A stretch of 64,000 nt of DNA from Coix lacryma-jobi var. lacryma-jobi (GCA_009763385.1 CM019828.1:20178822-20242821), one strand, 5' to 3'; shown: positions 12,004 through 24,195, counted from the stretch's first letter. Numbers and translations are program-made. Notes: a model not told the origin generated them from the letters alone.

Positions 12004-12254
12004 CTCCCTCCATATAGAAAAATAGATGACGTTTTGGACATCGACACGGTCTTCAAAGTATAACTTTGACTTTTTTTATAAAAAAAATATTTATCAAAAA
12101 GTGATATATGTATATTTTTATGAAAGTATTTTTCAAGACAAAACTATTCTTATGGTTTTTATATTTTTAAACTCAATAATTTAAAAGTTATTCATGATTT
12201 ATATTCTCAATGTTTGACGAAAACCTTGTCTAACTATTTCCTATACGGACGGAG
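12004..12254. mobile_element. Stowaway-like MITE
   Basis: It starts CTCCCTCCATA and ends TACGGACGGAG, and is flanked by TA on both sides. AT-rich and non-coding, it is closely related to the copy at 34731-34983. Confidence 0.85.
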
Positions 12255-12272
12255 TATATCCTTTGGGTTTTG

Positions 12273-13254
12273 GAAAAAGTCTACATAACCCCCTCAATTG
12301 TTAAGCGTTGACTACTTCACCCCCCCCCCCCCCCTCAAACTATAAAATCAGATGTTTTATCCCCTGAACTTTCTAAAACTGGTCAAATAACCCCCCTCAG
12401 GCAGTTTTAGACGGTGGTTTTGCTATAGTAGCATGATTTTGGTTTTTTCCCTTTTTATTTATTTTAGCTGAATCTTTAAAAATCATAATAAATCATAGAA
12501 AATTATAAAATATAAAATTCAATTTTTTTGAAGTCCACATAAGTAGATCTACACAGTAAATATATAATATAGTATACTTTAGAATAAAGTTTTTGTTGTA
12601 GATTTAGATCTATATTTTTCTGTAATTAATTAGAATAATTCATAGATGCAGTTTGTTTCATCCAATTATGGTAAAATTTTTATTGTGGGCTAATTGTTGT
12701 ATTCTTGAACTGTATTAAAAATTTCATAATTATTAGATCAGATATAACTTAGGTATAGATTTATTTAGCTTTATGCTAAGTTATATCTAAATAAATTTAT
12801 AGCTAAATTATACATGATCCGATTAATACTATAGTTTTTACTATAGTGCAAAGATACAATAATTAGCTCACCACAAAAATTTCACCATAACTAGATGAAA
12901 AAACTGCATCTATGAATTATTCAAATTAATTACAAAAAGTATAGATCTAAATCTACAGAAAAAAAATTATTCTAAAGTATACTATATTATATATTCACTT
13001 TGTAGATCTACTTATGTGGAGTCTAACAAAATTTGATTTTCTATTTTATGATTTTTCTATGATTTTTTAAAAATTCAGCTAAAATAAATAAAAAAATACA
13101 AAACCACGTTGTTGTAGTAAAACCGCCGTCTAAAACCGCCTGAGGGGGTCATTTGATCGGTTTTGGAAAGTTTATGGGGTAAAATATCTGGTTTTATAGT
13201 TTGGGGATGAAGTAGTTGACGCTTAATAGTTGAGAGAGTTATGTAGACTTTTTC
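12273..13254. mobile_element. Large fold-back element, Mutator-like MITE
   Basis: The ends are GAAAAAGTCTACATAAC and its inverse, and the two halves are inverted copies almost to the centre near 12770 (for example accgccgtctaaaaccgcc against ggcagttttagacggtgg). The flanks are tttgggtt(tt)g and tttgggttg, a probable 9 bp target duplication with two extra T on the left. A poly-C run lies at about 12319. No coding capacity. Confidence 0.7.
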
Positions 13255-14931
13255 TTTGGGTTGTTTACACAGGTCGGTGCAGCTATTAAGCAGATACCAC
13301 CTATTTTTTTAATAAGGGCTTTCTTTATGGTTGCGAATGCGTTTTCTAGAAATGGATTGTTCAAATTGTCTGCTTTTTTTTTGCTTAAGTTTAGAATCCT
13401 CAAATCTAACTGATTGTAGACATCTTATCCAATTAATTTTTGATTGATCTTAAACTTTACACATATAAAACTTATATAATCCAATTCATATCGTCCTTGT
13501 TTGATTTTAAAATCGATAGATAGTTATATAAAATATCAAGTTTGATAGACAATTAATGAAATTATGTACAAATTTAGGACATAAAACTTATGCAAATTCT
13601 GATTGGCGATATGTCGCACTCTTGCGCAAGTGGACGACCTGCGCTCACATAGCCTGGCATACTTGCGTGATCCACACATGTAGCCTGGCCTACTTGCGCG
13701 ACCTGCCCACAACGCCCCCTCTTGGAAGATTGTGGCAGTGGGTTGCTCTATGCATTTTTATTTTGCTTTCTTTCTTTTAAAAGTACAAATACTTTCTTTT
13801 ATGTAGTCAGTTTTTACTTTTATTTGCATCATCCTGCTTTTTGTCATGAGAGTTATAAAACTATAGCCATAATGCCTATATTTTTGAAATTTATTTTTTA
13901 TAATGGTAACTTATCCCCTAGTTGTATGTGTAGTAGCTACTTACGTATTTTTGAAATATAACTTGCTATATAACGGTAACTATGTACTCGTATTTAACTT
14001 GTCACATGCTTAAAATATAATTTTCTATATATTTTGAAATTAAATTTGCCTCACACACTAGGTCATGCAACTTGTACTTTTCTTTTAGTTTCAATCTAAT
14101 GAGTCAATGAATTTTATTTTTTCGGTTTCCCTTTCAGCTTAATTAGCTATGAGTTTTATTTTTGTTAGTTTTGTGTTCTTTTTAGTCTCATTTTTTTGTC
14201 TCATTGTTTATTTAGTTTAAGTTTAAATAAGTTTGATTGTTTATTTTTTGGTTGTCAATTTCAATTTCATTAATATGTTTCAGTTATTTTTTTTCATTGG
14301 GTTGACTCTAGTTTTCAATATCTATTTGTCAATTTTAATTTATTTTTTTAGTTGTCAAAGCTTCATTTTTTGGTAGCTATATTGTTATTTTTAGTGCTAC
14401 CTAATAATTTGGCAAGTTAGTAGCTTACGTAATGCTTATTCTAATAATTTTCTCTTATGTTGCAGTTTTTTTTTGTTTTGGGCCACTAGTGTCATTTTTC
14501 ATGTTTAATTGGTAGTTAGTTTACATCGTTTCTACATAATTTTTTTACTTGTTTTACACAGTATATAAGTTACAACAAACTCTCACTAGTAACTTGGTTC
14601 ATGTAGTTTCCTCTTAAAATACTATTATATTTCTATTATAACAATCGATGTGTATGCGAACAACTTTAGTATATTTTCTGAGTAGCAGCTTTATTATGAC
14701 ATAGTAGTATCTACTTTGATAAATCTTCTGGCACTTATTTTATATAAATTGTTACTCAAATAAAATTTTTCGAAATATATACAAGTGAGGTCAAGTTTTG
14801 TTAGCCTCGTCACCAAGATAGACAAAATTGAAAATGGATAATACACCATTCAAAAATTATATCAATTAAAAGAATTCAGGATTGTTGCCAAATAGAAATG
14901 GAGTAGGAGAGGGGAGTGGGTCTGATTCAAC
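13255..14931. other. AT-rich intron-like sequence
   Basis: No gene is supported. The stretch is rich in T runs and short open frames. It lies between the two copies of the exon and would be intron if the left copy is used. Confidence 0.5.
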
Positions 14932-15179
14932 CAGTGGCGGATCCAAGGGGGGCCTGGCCTAAAAATAGACATAGGACTTTAGCTAAAATTAGTCTAATAT
15001 TTCTTTAAATTAGTCCAAAATCTCTTGTAGACTAGAAAAATAATGAAAAAATCAGTCTAAATCACCTTAAAATCTACCAAAAACCTCTCGTGGACCAAAA
15101 ATAAAAGGAGAATTTCGGTCCAAACTCGGCTCTCTGTGTATTTAGCCCCCCTCGTGGGCTGATTCCGGATCCACCAATG
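14932..15179. mobile_element. hAT-type MITE
   Basis: It begins CAGTGGCGGATCC and ends GGATCCACCAATG. It is flanked by a perfect 8 bp duplication, gattcaac, at 14924-14931 and 15180-15187. An 8 bp duplication and CAGTGG ends are typical of hAT elements. Confidence 0.85.
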
Positions 15180-15538
15180 GATTCAACACATGCACCGATA
15201 TCGAGCACACGATGGATCATGTGTGTGGTTAGGGTTCGCGCCACACTTTTTTGCGTGACGGGTCGCGCTGTATCCGCATTCTAAAACTTGTATCATAGAT
15301 TTGTATTCAAAGTGGCTCTAAGATTATATATATTAATTCCTTAGCAAATGACTACCTCCTATAAGACAAATTAAAGGTCAAGATTTATTCGTATGGCTTT
15401 TCCTATGAGCAAATATTCATATCATTTCTAGATTGTGGGAGCAGTTTGTAGTTAGTTGTTATCGTACGTAAGTTCTACTTCTACTGCTCCATTGTCAATC
15501 TAAAAGTTACATTGCACGACTACATATTTCTTTTGTAG

Positions 15539-16690
15539 CATGCGACCCAGAAACAGAAAGCAGCGCTACCTTTGGTGCCGCCAGCGACTGCGACTGCTAC
15601 AACATACCGCTGGAACCAACCCGCGGCCGGCAACGTCGTCTTCAGCAACATGGCACCAACGACGGGAGTAGCAAATAACATGGCTACCACCCTCACATAC
15701 AAGCCGCCGGAGTTCTCCCACGGCGGCAACCAGCAGCACCAGCAGCAGAACGTTTGTCCGCCGCTGATGTTCGGGCCGTTCCCATACCAGGGTAGAAGTA
15801 GAAGCTTCGGTGGCGCGACCGTCGGAGCTTCACTTCTTGGGACCCTGAACATTGGTACAGAACCAGATGGCCACGACGAGCTCGCAGCCATGATGGCCAT
15901 GTGCACCGAGTCCAATCCACCGGTGGCCGAGGCAGCTACAGAAGCACTGTACAGCGGCAACTCTAGCGCACTCATGGCGCCTCAGCCGCAGCAGCAAATT
16001 GGTCACGGTGTGGCAGCAGACAGCAGGGCAGAAGAAGCCACGGACGCGCTCAGCACCAACAGCTACATCAACTACAGCGCTGCAGCGGCCGTGGCACCGA
16101 TGCATGCAGAAGCCAGACAAGAAGTACTCAACAATGGCGACGACTTCAGCACCTACATCACATCACTCATGGCCCCTAATCAGGTTCTTGACATGGCTTC
16201 GAATAATGTGAATGAGCTGACAATGGCAGGAGGAGCATTTTTCAGCAATGCCAACGATGATCTCGCCGCATTTTTCAGCAACGCCGCCAGCGATGATGCG
16301 TCGTTCACGGCGCCTCAGGGTCTCGCCGCGGCGCCAGATGGTGGTGATCAGCTTGCACCAGGAGCACTGGACGCCATCCCTGGCGCGGCGATGGATGGGG
16401 GGAACCCTGGCCTCGAGCTCGAGCCGATGTTTTCTCCTGATCAGTACGACAACACCATGTTCCCACTGCAAGCTCTCCTGGGGCTGGACGATGGCGATGC
16501 TCCCGTGTACGACGAGGCCGGTGTTGACTACCAGTACCAGCAGGGTGGCGGAGAAGCTGGCGAGACCGCCGCCGCCGATGCTGCAGGGACCTCGCTGATC
16601 GGCGGTGCTGATGACAACCTTCACGTCCTGGATGATTATTTGTTCATGGACATGGACAGCACTGGGGATTTCAACAATGGCCGCGAGTAA
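15539..16690 (+). CDS. C-terminal exon of an unrecognised, transcription-factor-like protein
   Basis: The exon starts after ttcttttgtag and stays open for 383 codons to a TAA at 16688. The protein begins HATQKQKAALPLVPP, contains NVCPPLMFGPFPYQ and a Q/H-rich stretch, then a long region rich in Ala, Asp, Gly and Asn, and ends in an acidic stretch with VLDDYLFMDMDSTGDF. That composition resembles an activation domain. No DNA-binding domain is in this exon, and no upstream exon with one was found in the window. The 5' exons would lie left of the retrotransposon block or outside the window. I do not recognise the family. The exon could be intact, or stranded by the insertions. Confidence 0.6.
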   Translation, partial: HATQKQKAALPLVPPATATATTYRWNQPAAGNVVFSNMAPTTGVANNMATTLTYKPPEFSHGGNQQHQQQNVCPPLMFGPFPYQGRSRSFGGATVGASLLGTLNIGTEPDGHDELAAMMAMCTESNPPVAEAATEALYSGNSSALMAPQPQQQIGHGVAADSRAEEATDALSTNSYINYSAAAAVAPMHAEARQEVLNNGDDFSTYITSLMAPNQVLDMASNNVNELTMAGGAFFSNANDDLAAFFSNAASDDASFTAPQGLAAAPDGGDQLAPGALDAIPGAAMDGGNPGLELEPMFSPDQYDNTMFPLQALLGLDDGDAPVYDEAGVDYQYQQGGGEAGETAAADAAGTSLIGGADDNLHVLDDYLFMDMDSTGDFNNGRE

Positions 16691-17344
16691 TCCGTTCGTG
16701 GAGTGCAGCGGTGCAGTAATAGTAGTAGCCTGAGAATAAAAGAGAGACAAAAGGGCTAATGAGTTTCCTCCTGAAGTTGTTAAACCAGCTTTGAGTAATG
16801 CTAGTGTATGTATTGTCCACATTTTTAAATGTATGATGTTTAGGAGAAGCTAATTTATTTAAAAGTAAACTAATTAGCTTGTCCCTAATAAACATAGTAT
16901 ATATTTAAAAATGGAGGGAGTAATAAAGTGGTTACTCCGCTTAACTAAAGCGATGCTGAACTGAATGAAGATCTATATGTTCTGTTAAACTCTGTTTATT
17001 TGTCTCTTCGCTTTGTTATCTTTAATTTGTTATGATTTAGTCAATCTCTCTGAAACTATTCCTTTTGATTTTACCCATGCCTGATCAATGGTTACCAACA
17101 TTTCATATAAATATAGGACTTTACCCCTTTTTTCTTTTAGAATCCGGGCTCTACTTATAATTAAGTACTTTGGTTAGTCAATAGCCCATTAGTCAATATA
17201 GCAATATCATTACCAAAATTATGATATGGTGAATTCCGTTGATCATTACAAAAATCCGTATACACACATTGTCGAAGCTCACTCTTATCCACGTGAGAAG
17301 TCTATTATTAGCCATCAAACCGTCGCCCAAATCCGATTTTGGCC
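16691..17344 (+). other. 3' flank of the preceding exon
   Basis: Probable 3' UTR with an AT-rich tail. The sequence atggagggag followed by TA at 16911-16922 looks like one end of a decayed Stowaway element; its other end is not clear. No gene. Confidence 0.4.
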
Positions 17345-18612
17345 ATCCAACGTTATCAGATATATGCCGCCGCGGGTTCATATGGACAGGCGCGAGCTCG
17401 ACGGTCGGGGGTAAGTGCAAGGTCGCCTGGACCACCGTCTGCTCCCCTCGCGACTTGGGCGGTCTTGGACTGCCTGACCTCAGGATCCTGGGGTACTCCC
17501 TACGCCTCCGGTGGGAGTGGTTGCGCCGCACACAGTCGGACGCTCCGTGGGCGCTGCTCCCAGCCAAGACAGAGCGCGTTGTGGACGCCATGTTCCGCGC
17601 CTCAGTCTACTTTGTTGTGGGCAATGGTGAGGACGTCTGCTTCTGGACGGACTCCTGGCTGCCGGCAGGCCCTCTTTGTGTTCTAGCCCCGACCTTGTTC
17701 CGCGCTGTTCCAGCAAGGCGCCGCCAACGCTCCGTCAGAGACGCCCTTGCACAGCGGCAGTGGATTGCGGACGCGTCTCGGGCACCCACCGCGACCTACA
17801 TCTCCCAGTTCCTCTTGGTTTGGAGTCTGGTCGAGGGTTTCGTCTTGCAGCCGCTCGTCCGTGACCGTGCTGTTTGGAGGTGGTCGAATGACGCCGCCTA
17901 CTCGTCCTCATCCGCATACAAGACCTTCTTCGAGGGGAGGTTGCCGCTGCTCCGGGCCAAGGAGCTGTGGGCGACCTCGGCGCCGCCGAAAGTTAAATTC
18001 TTCTTCTGGTTAACGCTGCATGGACGGTTGTGGACGGCCGAGAGGAGGAAGCGCCATGGCCTGCAGCAGGATGACATCTGCGTCCTTTGCGATCAGCTAG
18101 CGAAATCCTACGATCACCTGCTTGCTTCATGTGTCTTCACGCGCGAGGTCTGGCACAGACTGCTCTAGCGCGTCGGGTTCCAGCACCTAGGACCTTCTGG
18201 AGACTCGAAGGTGGTACATTGGTGGTTGGCCACTCGTGCCTTTGTGCCTCTGCGCTTCAGGGGAGGATTTGACTCCATGGTTCTTCTAGTTTCGTGGTCT
18301 ATGTGGAAGGAGCGCAATGCTAGGACCTTCGGTGGCGCGCCATCATCGGCGGCCCAGGTGGTCGACAAGGTCCTTGACGAAGCCTTGGGCTGGAGGGCCG
18401 CTGGTTTCAGGCTGCGGTAGTTTAGTGGGTTGTTGTCTTGTGCAAAAATAGTGGTCGCCCAGATACGATAGTACAGCGCCACCGTTGAAGCCGGTGATCT
18501 GTGTTGTGTGTCGCTCAGATGTTCGTGCCATCTCGCTATCGAATGCTTGAGCTTGTATTAAACTCACACTCCTCTTAATGAAGCACGTGCTAAGGCACGA
18601 TTTCGAAAAAGA
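17345..18612 (+). mobile_element. 5'-truncated LINE with zf-RVT domain
   Basis: The frame to 18168 encodes the C-terminal end of a plant L1-type reverse transcriptase polyprotein: DLGGLGLPDLR, the FWTDSWLPAGPL segment, KVKFFFWLTLHGRLWTAERR, and the zinc-binding block CVLCDQ...YDHLLASC...VWHRLL. After an in-frame stop come remnants of the tail. The end near 18560-18612 (cttgtattaaac ... cgatttcgaaaaa) is typical of grass LINE 3' ends. Endonuclease and catalytic reverse transcriptase are missing, so this is a dead 5' truncation. Confidence 0.85.
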
Positions 18613-19372
18613 TATCTTTGGCAATCGAACTATAAAAAACCGGCCAACTTTGGCCCTAAATATGGTTAAATTACTAAAAATTCATAACTAATAACTCATT
18701 TTAAATAAAAAATACAAAACAGGTAACGGGCACCATATATATTTTCCTTTTTAAAAAAATACAATCTATTGGTGTTGTACCTAGGGTTCATTGGATCCTC
18801 TTACTATTTCCAGTGTGTGTGTTTTGCTCATAATCACAGCTGTTTCTTATTTAAATTATCATTTTACAATTTACTTTATTTGCTTTATGTTGATTGCATG
18901 ATTAGTTGATTATGTGATGTTTGAGCCCATCTATTATTTGAAACTATTGCTTAGTCAAGCAATCAAAATAAAGTAAAGCACTAGCCATGCAATGCCTAAA
19001 TAGGATCTATATGTGGTTAAGCATAGCATCTGCCACCTTTGATCTATTCCATGTACTCAGAATCCATTAGATCAATTTTGTTGATCTCTAGTCTATTATA
19101 GCACAAAATGATGCAGTGTTCTTTGCTCATCTCCACCTTTCCCTTTTGTTTTATATTTGTACTCACTTTTTTTTGTCAATATATTTCCAGCCCCTCCTGT
19201 TCCTAAAAACAATAATTTCAATAAATAACAATCATTACTAGTAGTAATAAACCATAGTAATGAGAACAACTAAGATCCGAATAACTCTAAATTGAGTACC
19301 AATAGATATACTATATTTTCTTAGGAAAAAAAACCGATACTGTTTTAAAAGAATAGATAGTCAAAATTCCTT
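18613..19372. other. No gene seen
   Basis: AT-rich intergenic DNA. The start (gatatctttggcaatcgaac) partly recurs inverted near 19940-19990, which suggests a further decayed fold-back repeat around the element at 19373-19917. Confidence 0.4.
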
Positions 19373-19917
19373 GGAAGAATTAGGTGTATGGCCCTGGAAA
19401 TAATTCAGTTTAGTTATTTGGCCTTTTTTATTTTGAATTTGGTTCTATGGCCTCAGATCAAATTTTATTTAGGTTTATGGCCTTCCGTCCATTCTGGCAT
19501 GTAACGGTGTTAACTCGGGTGGTAAAAAGACCATATTACCCTTGACAGAAAAAAATAGAGTTTTATTTGTTTATTGTATACTTTTTGTACATTGATATAT
19601 CCATATTTATATATATATATATAAATATGGATATATCAATGTACAAAAAGTATACAATAAACAAATAATATATATATATATAAATATGGATATATCAATG
19701 TACAAAAAGTATACAATAAACAAATAAAACTCAGTTTTTTTCTGTCAGGAGTAATATGGTCTTTTTACCACCCGAGTTAACACCGTTACATGCCGGAATG
19801 GACGGAAGGTCATACACCTAAATAAAATTTGATCTGAGACCATAGAACCAAATTCAAAATAAAAAAAGCCAAATATCTAAACTGAGTTATTTCCAGGGCC
19901 ATGCACCTAAGTCTCCC
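19373..19917. mobile_element. Fold-back Mutator-like MITE with 9 bp target duplication
   Basis: The ends are GGAAGAATTAGGTGTATGG and its imperfect inverse ending TTAAG-like GTCTCCC. The arms of about 245 bp pair through the element. The flanks aaattcctt at 19364-19372 and 19918-19926 are identical. Near the centre, the block from aaatatggatatatcaatg to aataaacaaata is present twice in the same orientation as well as inverted. Confidence 0.85.
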
Positions 19918-20026
19918 AAATTCCTTTGAAACCAGACTAATGGCCAAAGTTCGATTTTGATAGTATGATTGAGGGCTAAAGATATCTGGTTTCAGAGTTT
20001 AATGGTCAAAATCAGACTCAAATAAT

Positions 20027-20670
20027 GGAAACGTATCTAGTGCAAACCACAACCTTTGTGAAAACCCGTGCAAACCACGGTAAAAAAAATAAAAAAAATC
20101 ACCCAAAAAATCGCACATGTAAATGGTATGATGATACACAACCTTGTAAAATATCTTGTTCAAACTCAACTTCGTTTGTAAGTTATAAAAATAACAAATT
20201 TTAAGCCAGAAAGTTTTCCACATGATTGGTTAGAAATTTGTTATTTTTATATCTCACAAATGAATTCTATTTTGGACAATATATTTTATAAGGATGTGTA
20301 TCATCATATCATCTACATGTGTGATTTTTTTATGAATTTAGGCCTTGTTTAGATGGAAAAATTTTGCAAAATTTTTCCTGTAGCATTTTCGTTGTTATTT
20401 GACAAACTTTATCCAAATATGGACTACGTAGACTCTAAAGATTCGTCTCGACATATACATACTAAAAGTACAATTAGTTATTTTTTACCTACATTTAATG
20501 CTCCATGCATACGTCTCATGCTCCATGCATACGTCCGAACATTGATGTGATGGTTGATGTGATGGAAAATTTTGGGAAATAGGGGAAACTAAACAAGGCC
20601 ATAGACAAATTTTTTCTTATGGTTTGCACGGGTTTTCATAAAGGTTGTGGTTTGCACTAGATACGTTCCC
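20027..20670. mobile_element. Mutator-like MITE hosting a second MITE
   Basis: The ends are GGAAACGTATCTAG and CTAGATACGTTCCC. The flanks ctcaaataat at 20017-20026 and 20671-20680 are identical, a 9-10 bp target duplication. The arms around gtgcaaaccacaacctt are inverted copies. The right arm is split by the insertion at 20341-20600. Confidence 0.85.
20341..20600. mobile_element. GGCCTTGTTTAG-type MITE
   Basis: The ends are GGCCTTGTTTAGATGG and CTAAACAAGGCC. Inside are conserved words such as gcattttcgttgttatttga and two copies each of atgctccatgcatacgtc and gatgtgatgg. Relatives lie at 23911-24139 and 27168-27418. It is inserted in the right arm of the element at 20027-20670, so it is younger. 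Confidence 0.8.
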
Positions 20671-21079
20671 CTCAAATAATAGTTCCATTCAACATCATTT
20701 CTGTATAAAAGAAAATTGCCTTATCACACATTCAGGCAAACCGCAAGCCATGACCATGTCTCGTCATCTGAACGTCTGATTTAGACATGTTGGAGAAGAC
20801 GAGCAAAAGGTATCGGAAGATATTTGTTAATTCACAGGTGAAGATGGTTACATGAGTAGATGCATTCATATTAGTAGATTATGCTAATTTACAATGGAGT
20901 AAACAACTATTTTACAAACACATATATACTTCCTCGCCAAACTTGAAGTGCTCACTTATTTATCCAGAAACCTCCATGCCAACCTTAGATCTATAAGAGG
21001 AGATGGTACTAGAAAAACTCGAGCAAAAAGATGACAAAAGAAATGGAAAATCCTCTGAATCCATGTCCAGTAATATTTC

Positions 21080-23566
21080 CTATTTCCTATCTTTGAGATG
21101 AACTGAGAAAGTTGACCTATGCAGACGATGCAAATCCATCATTGACAATGACCTCATAGGCACAGATGATGATGCATTAGGCACGCAGGAACTGGATCGT
21201 GGTATGGATATAAAACCATCAGGTGAACACGGAGAATCACGATGCTCAGGCAGTTCATGCTCTTCAATGCTGATACTGCTGCTGCTCCTCGAACTGATGC
21301 TAGCCAAGGTCACCAAAGAGTTTCTACTTAAACTAGCAAGCCTCTTAGGAGGGGCAGTTTCATAAACTTGAGCTCCTGATGTTTCATGTGAATTTCCATA
21401 CATGATGCTGTGGGCAAGAAGATTCTTTCGTTTTCTGGAGTATGCATTCTCTGCCTTAGTAATGTCTTTTGCTGAGCCTGAAAATGTTATGGCTTCTTTA
21501 AGGCATGCAAATGATTTGGATTTACCATTATAGAATTTGGATATGCTGCGCCTGCCCAAAAAAAAATCTGTCAGAAAAGCAATGTGTAGAAGCCATCATG
21601 CAACCAACGAGCATATATATAGAGCAAAAGACCGAAGTTGACTGCCAGATGACTAGGTTGAGAAGTCCGATCGAAATTTTCCACACAAAAGTAATAGCAT
21701 CACAATGCTATTTGGCTGATTTTATCAGAAAGCGTAGCATAATCCCCTACATATGTTGTTTCACATTTTCAAACATACTGTAGCGATAAAGAAAAGGGAT
21801 TTTCAGTTTCAAGAAGACCTTGGTATGAGTTCATATTTAAGCAACAAACACCAAGGCCAGATGATGCTATTTTAGCTGAGTGGTGGCTTCAAGCTTTGTG
21901 GTAACTTGTCAAGCAATACTGCAAAGGCTTCAACTCATTAGTAATTTTGGTTGCTTGGTGGTTATGGAGCCACAGTAATGGATGCTTCTGTGAGGTGACC
22001 TCTCCTAGTTTCAATGTCATTATGCAAGATATAAGGGATGAGACCATCTTGTGGAGTATGGAAGATAATATAGCAATTGACATTTGCACGTATATGTTGG
22101 TGGTCGTTTTCCTTTTTGTTTCCTTGACAAGGTCCATGTATTAAACCCTGCCCCAATAGGCTTGTATAAGTCTTCTACTCTTCTTAGACTCCCTTTCTTC
22201 TTGTTATTAATATAAAAATGCACAGCACTCCTACGCGTTCGAAGAGACAAAGATTTCAAAAAAACCAAAGGTCATGTTTTGAGTTTTGACTAAACAAAAA
22301 ATCCAAAGCTGGTGAGACCATGGATATGTTGTGGGGGAACAGTACTTATGCTGAATTGTATGGATGATATTATTGGTGGCTCATAAGCCAATAATTGATT
22401 TTCTGTGGTTCAGAGACACTCAAACCACTACAGTCTTTGTCAACCAAAAGTTGCTGCTTAAGATTGGTTGGTACCATGTGAGGCAGGTCCTTTTCAGTTG
22501 CTTAATGTTTCAACCAAAATGTGCCATTATTACCAACATGCATTTCCCATGCCAGATATCCCAGATGAATAATTGATTTCCATATTCTATGTTTAAATTT
22601 AATAAATGTTTCATTATGAATTGAAATTGTTGATATGGCTGCAATAATATATGCATACACCACTCATCTCCTAAATATAAAAGCTAACTAGTCCTACTTC
22701 GATCACATGTCAAAGAAGACAGTGGAGCATTCCTTGCCACATGAGCTTGACATGTCAGAATTATCCAGAACAAGCAAGATCCTATTTTGATCCTATTTCT
22801 CTCAAACCAGAAAGATATTTTGATAGTCCAATAATCATTTCAGAACAGTTTACCACAAGGTCACTCAAATATGTGAAAATGCAGATAGACCTAATTAAAA
22901 GAAGCACCTACCGCAAAGAGGCATATGAAAACTATGCAGATTAACACCGAAACAATTTTGGCATTTTTTTTATAATAGCTAATCTAGTCTGTTAGCCAAA
23001 GCACCTAATGACAATTCGTGGTACTACCTCACATAGTCACATCCAAGCCTATTCTTTAATCTCACATTTCCTCCTTTGTGAATTAACAAAGCTAATATCT
23101 CGAAATACTCATAGGATCCAAAAATAGCAGTGTACCATTTGTCAAAAGAAGCAGCAGAATCACACCCACAGAGTAATCTCTGCAGATTCCAATAAACTAA
23201 CCTGAATATTACCAAACTGCAAATTAGCAGCGTAACATCACAGATTCCCCTAAGGAACCAATTTCAGGGTTCCTCCAATGCCTCCAACCCCCAAGTGCAG
23301 AACCCAGATCAGAAACAAACAATCAATCATCAGATAAATAAACTGGCAAAAACTCACCGAATTGGTAGCGCCTCCTCCAATGCCTCCAACCCCGCGAGGC
23401 CGCTCCCTCCTTCTCCTCCTCCCGCGTACGCGCTCTGCACCTCCCCCTCCCCTTCCTCCTCCTTCCCTGGCGGCGAGCACTCGTCGCTGTCCCTGCCTAT
23501 CGACGACGAGCTGCACGCCGACGCCGGCTGCGGAGGGTCCATCGCCGCCTCGACGTCGACCGGCAT
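21080..23566 (-). CDS. OXIDATIVE STRESS 3-like (OXS3/O3L) protein
   Basis: There are two exons. Exon 1 is 23566-23358, and its donor gtgagt follows ALPI+CG. Exon 2 is 21551-21080, with its acceptor after tttttgggcag. Spliced in phase 2, they give about 226 residues with the family landmarks: SSSSIGRDSDE near the N-terminus, EVQSAY, LEALEEALPIR, the junction RRSISKFYNGKSKSFACL, and SRKRKNLLA, followed by a serine-rich tail. OXS3 proteins of Arabidopsis are nuclear, chromatin-associated factors for tolerance to cadmium and oxidative stress. The function here is inferred. The start could be 23566 or the ATG at 23542. The 1.8 kb intron holds a LINE remnant. A GC-rich 5' region precedes it; no TATA was assigned. 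Confidence 0.8.
21845..22262 (+). mobile_element. LINE 3' remnant inside the OXS3-like intron
   Basis: The plus strand, antisense to the host gene, encodes a decayed LINE tail with AILxxW-like motifs: FNSLVILVAWWLWSHSNG and SPSFNVIMQDIRDE. It then reads ttgttattaatataaaaatg and a tail gcgttcgaagagac, as in grass LINE 3' ends. Only about 400 bp remains. Confidence 0.65.
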
Positions 23567-23910
23567 CCGTCGGACCCGAGTCGCCACGCGGTCGACCAAT
23601 TTCAGGGGCGCGAAGGGACGATGCCCAGAACTCCAGAAGGAAGGTCTCCGCGGCGAGTGGATTTGTTTCCCTGCGTTTCTAATTTTTAGTTTTGTGATGT
23701 GATGTGATGAGGAGCCGGAAGCAACTGCTTCCTGATGGCGACGCCTAACTGACAAGGCTTATCGCTTCGTATCGACCCTTTTCTTGCGTGCCACGGAGCA
23801 AATGTTTGCTCCGTGCTACTCACTCGCGTTGGAAATGTCATAATGTAGTTGGTTCCTCGAAACCTCATTTATGAAAAAAATTTCAAGCTCATATAAGAAA
23901 AACTAATTAA

Positions 23911-24139
23911 GGTCATGTTTAGTTTCAAAAAAATTCAAGATTCTCCATCACATCGAATGTTTAGACGCATGCATGAAGTATTAAATATAAATAAAAAATA
24001 ACTAATTGTATAGTTTGTCTGTAAATGTCGAGATGAATATTTTAAGCCTAGTTAGTCCATGTTTGAATAAAGTTTACCAAATAACAACGAAAGTGCTACA
24101 TGAACTTTTCTCCAAAAATTTATTCAACTAAACATGGCC
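23911..24139. mobile_element. GGCCTTGTTTAG-type MITE
   Basis: The ends are GGTCATGTTTAG and CTAAACATGGCC. Inner words such as ataacaacgaaagtgcta are the inverse of those at 20341-20600. It lies about 350 bp upstream of the OXS3-like start codon. The flanks are taa and tta, so a 3 bp duplication is unclear. Confidence 0.75.
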
Positions 24140-24195
24140 TTAGGCCAATTTTAATTAGCGTTTTTAAGAGAAGATTAGTGTACTCCCTCCTCACT

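Noticed and set aside
15520..16822. Minus-strand frames opposite the exon at 15539-16690
   Set aside because: The plus frame is longer, begins at a good acceptor that is duplicated at 11616, and ends in an acidic tail. The minus frames look like shadows of it.
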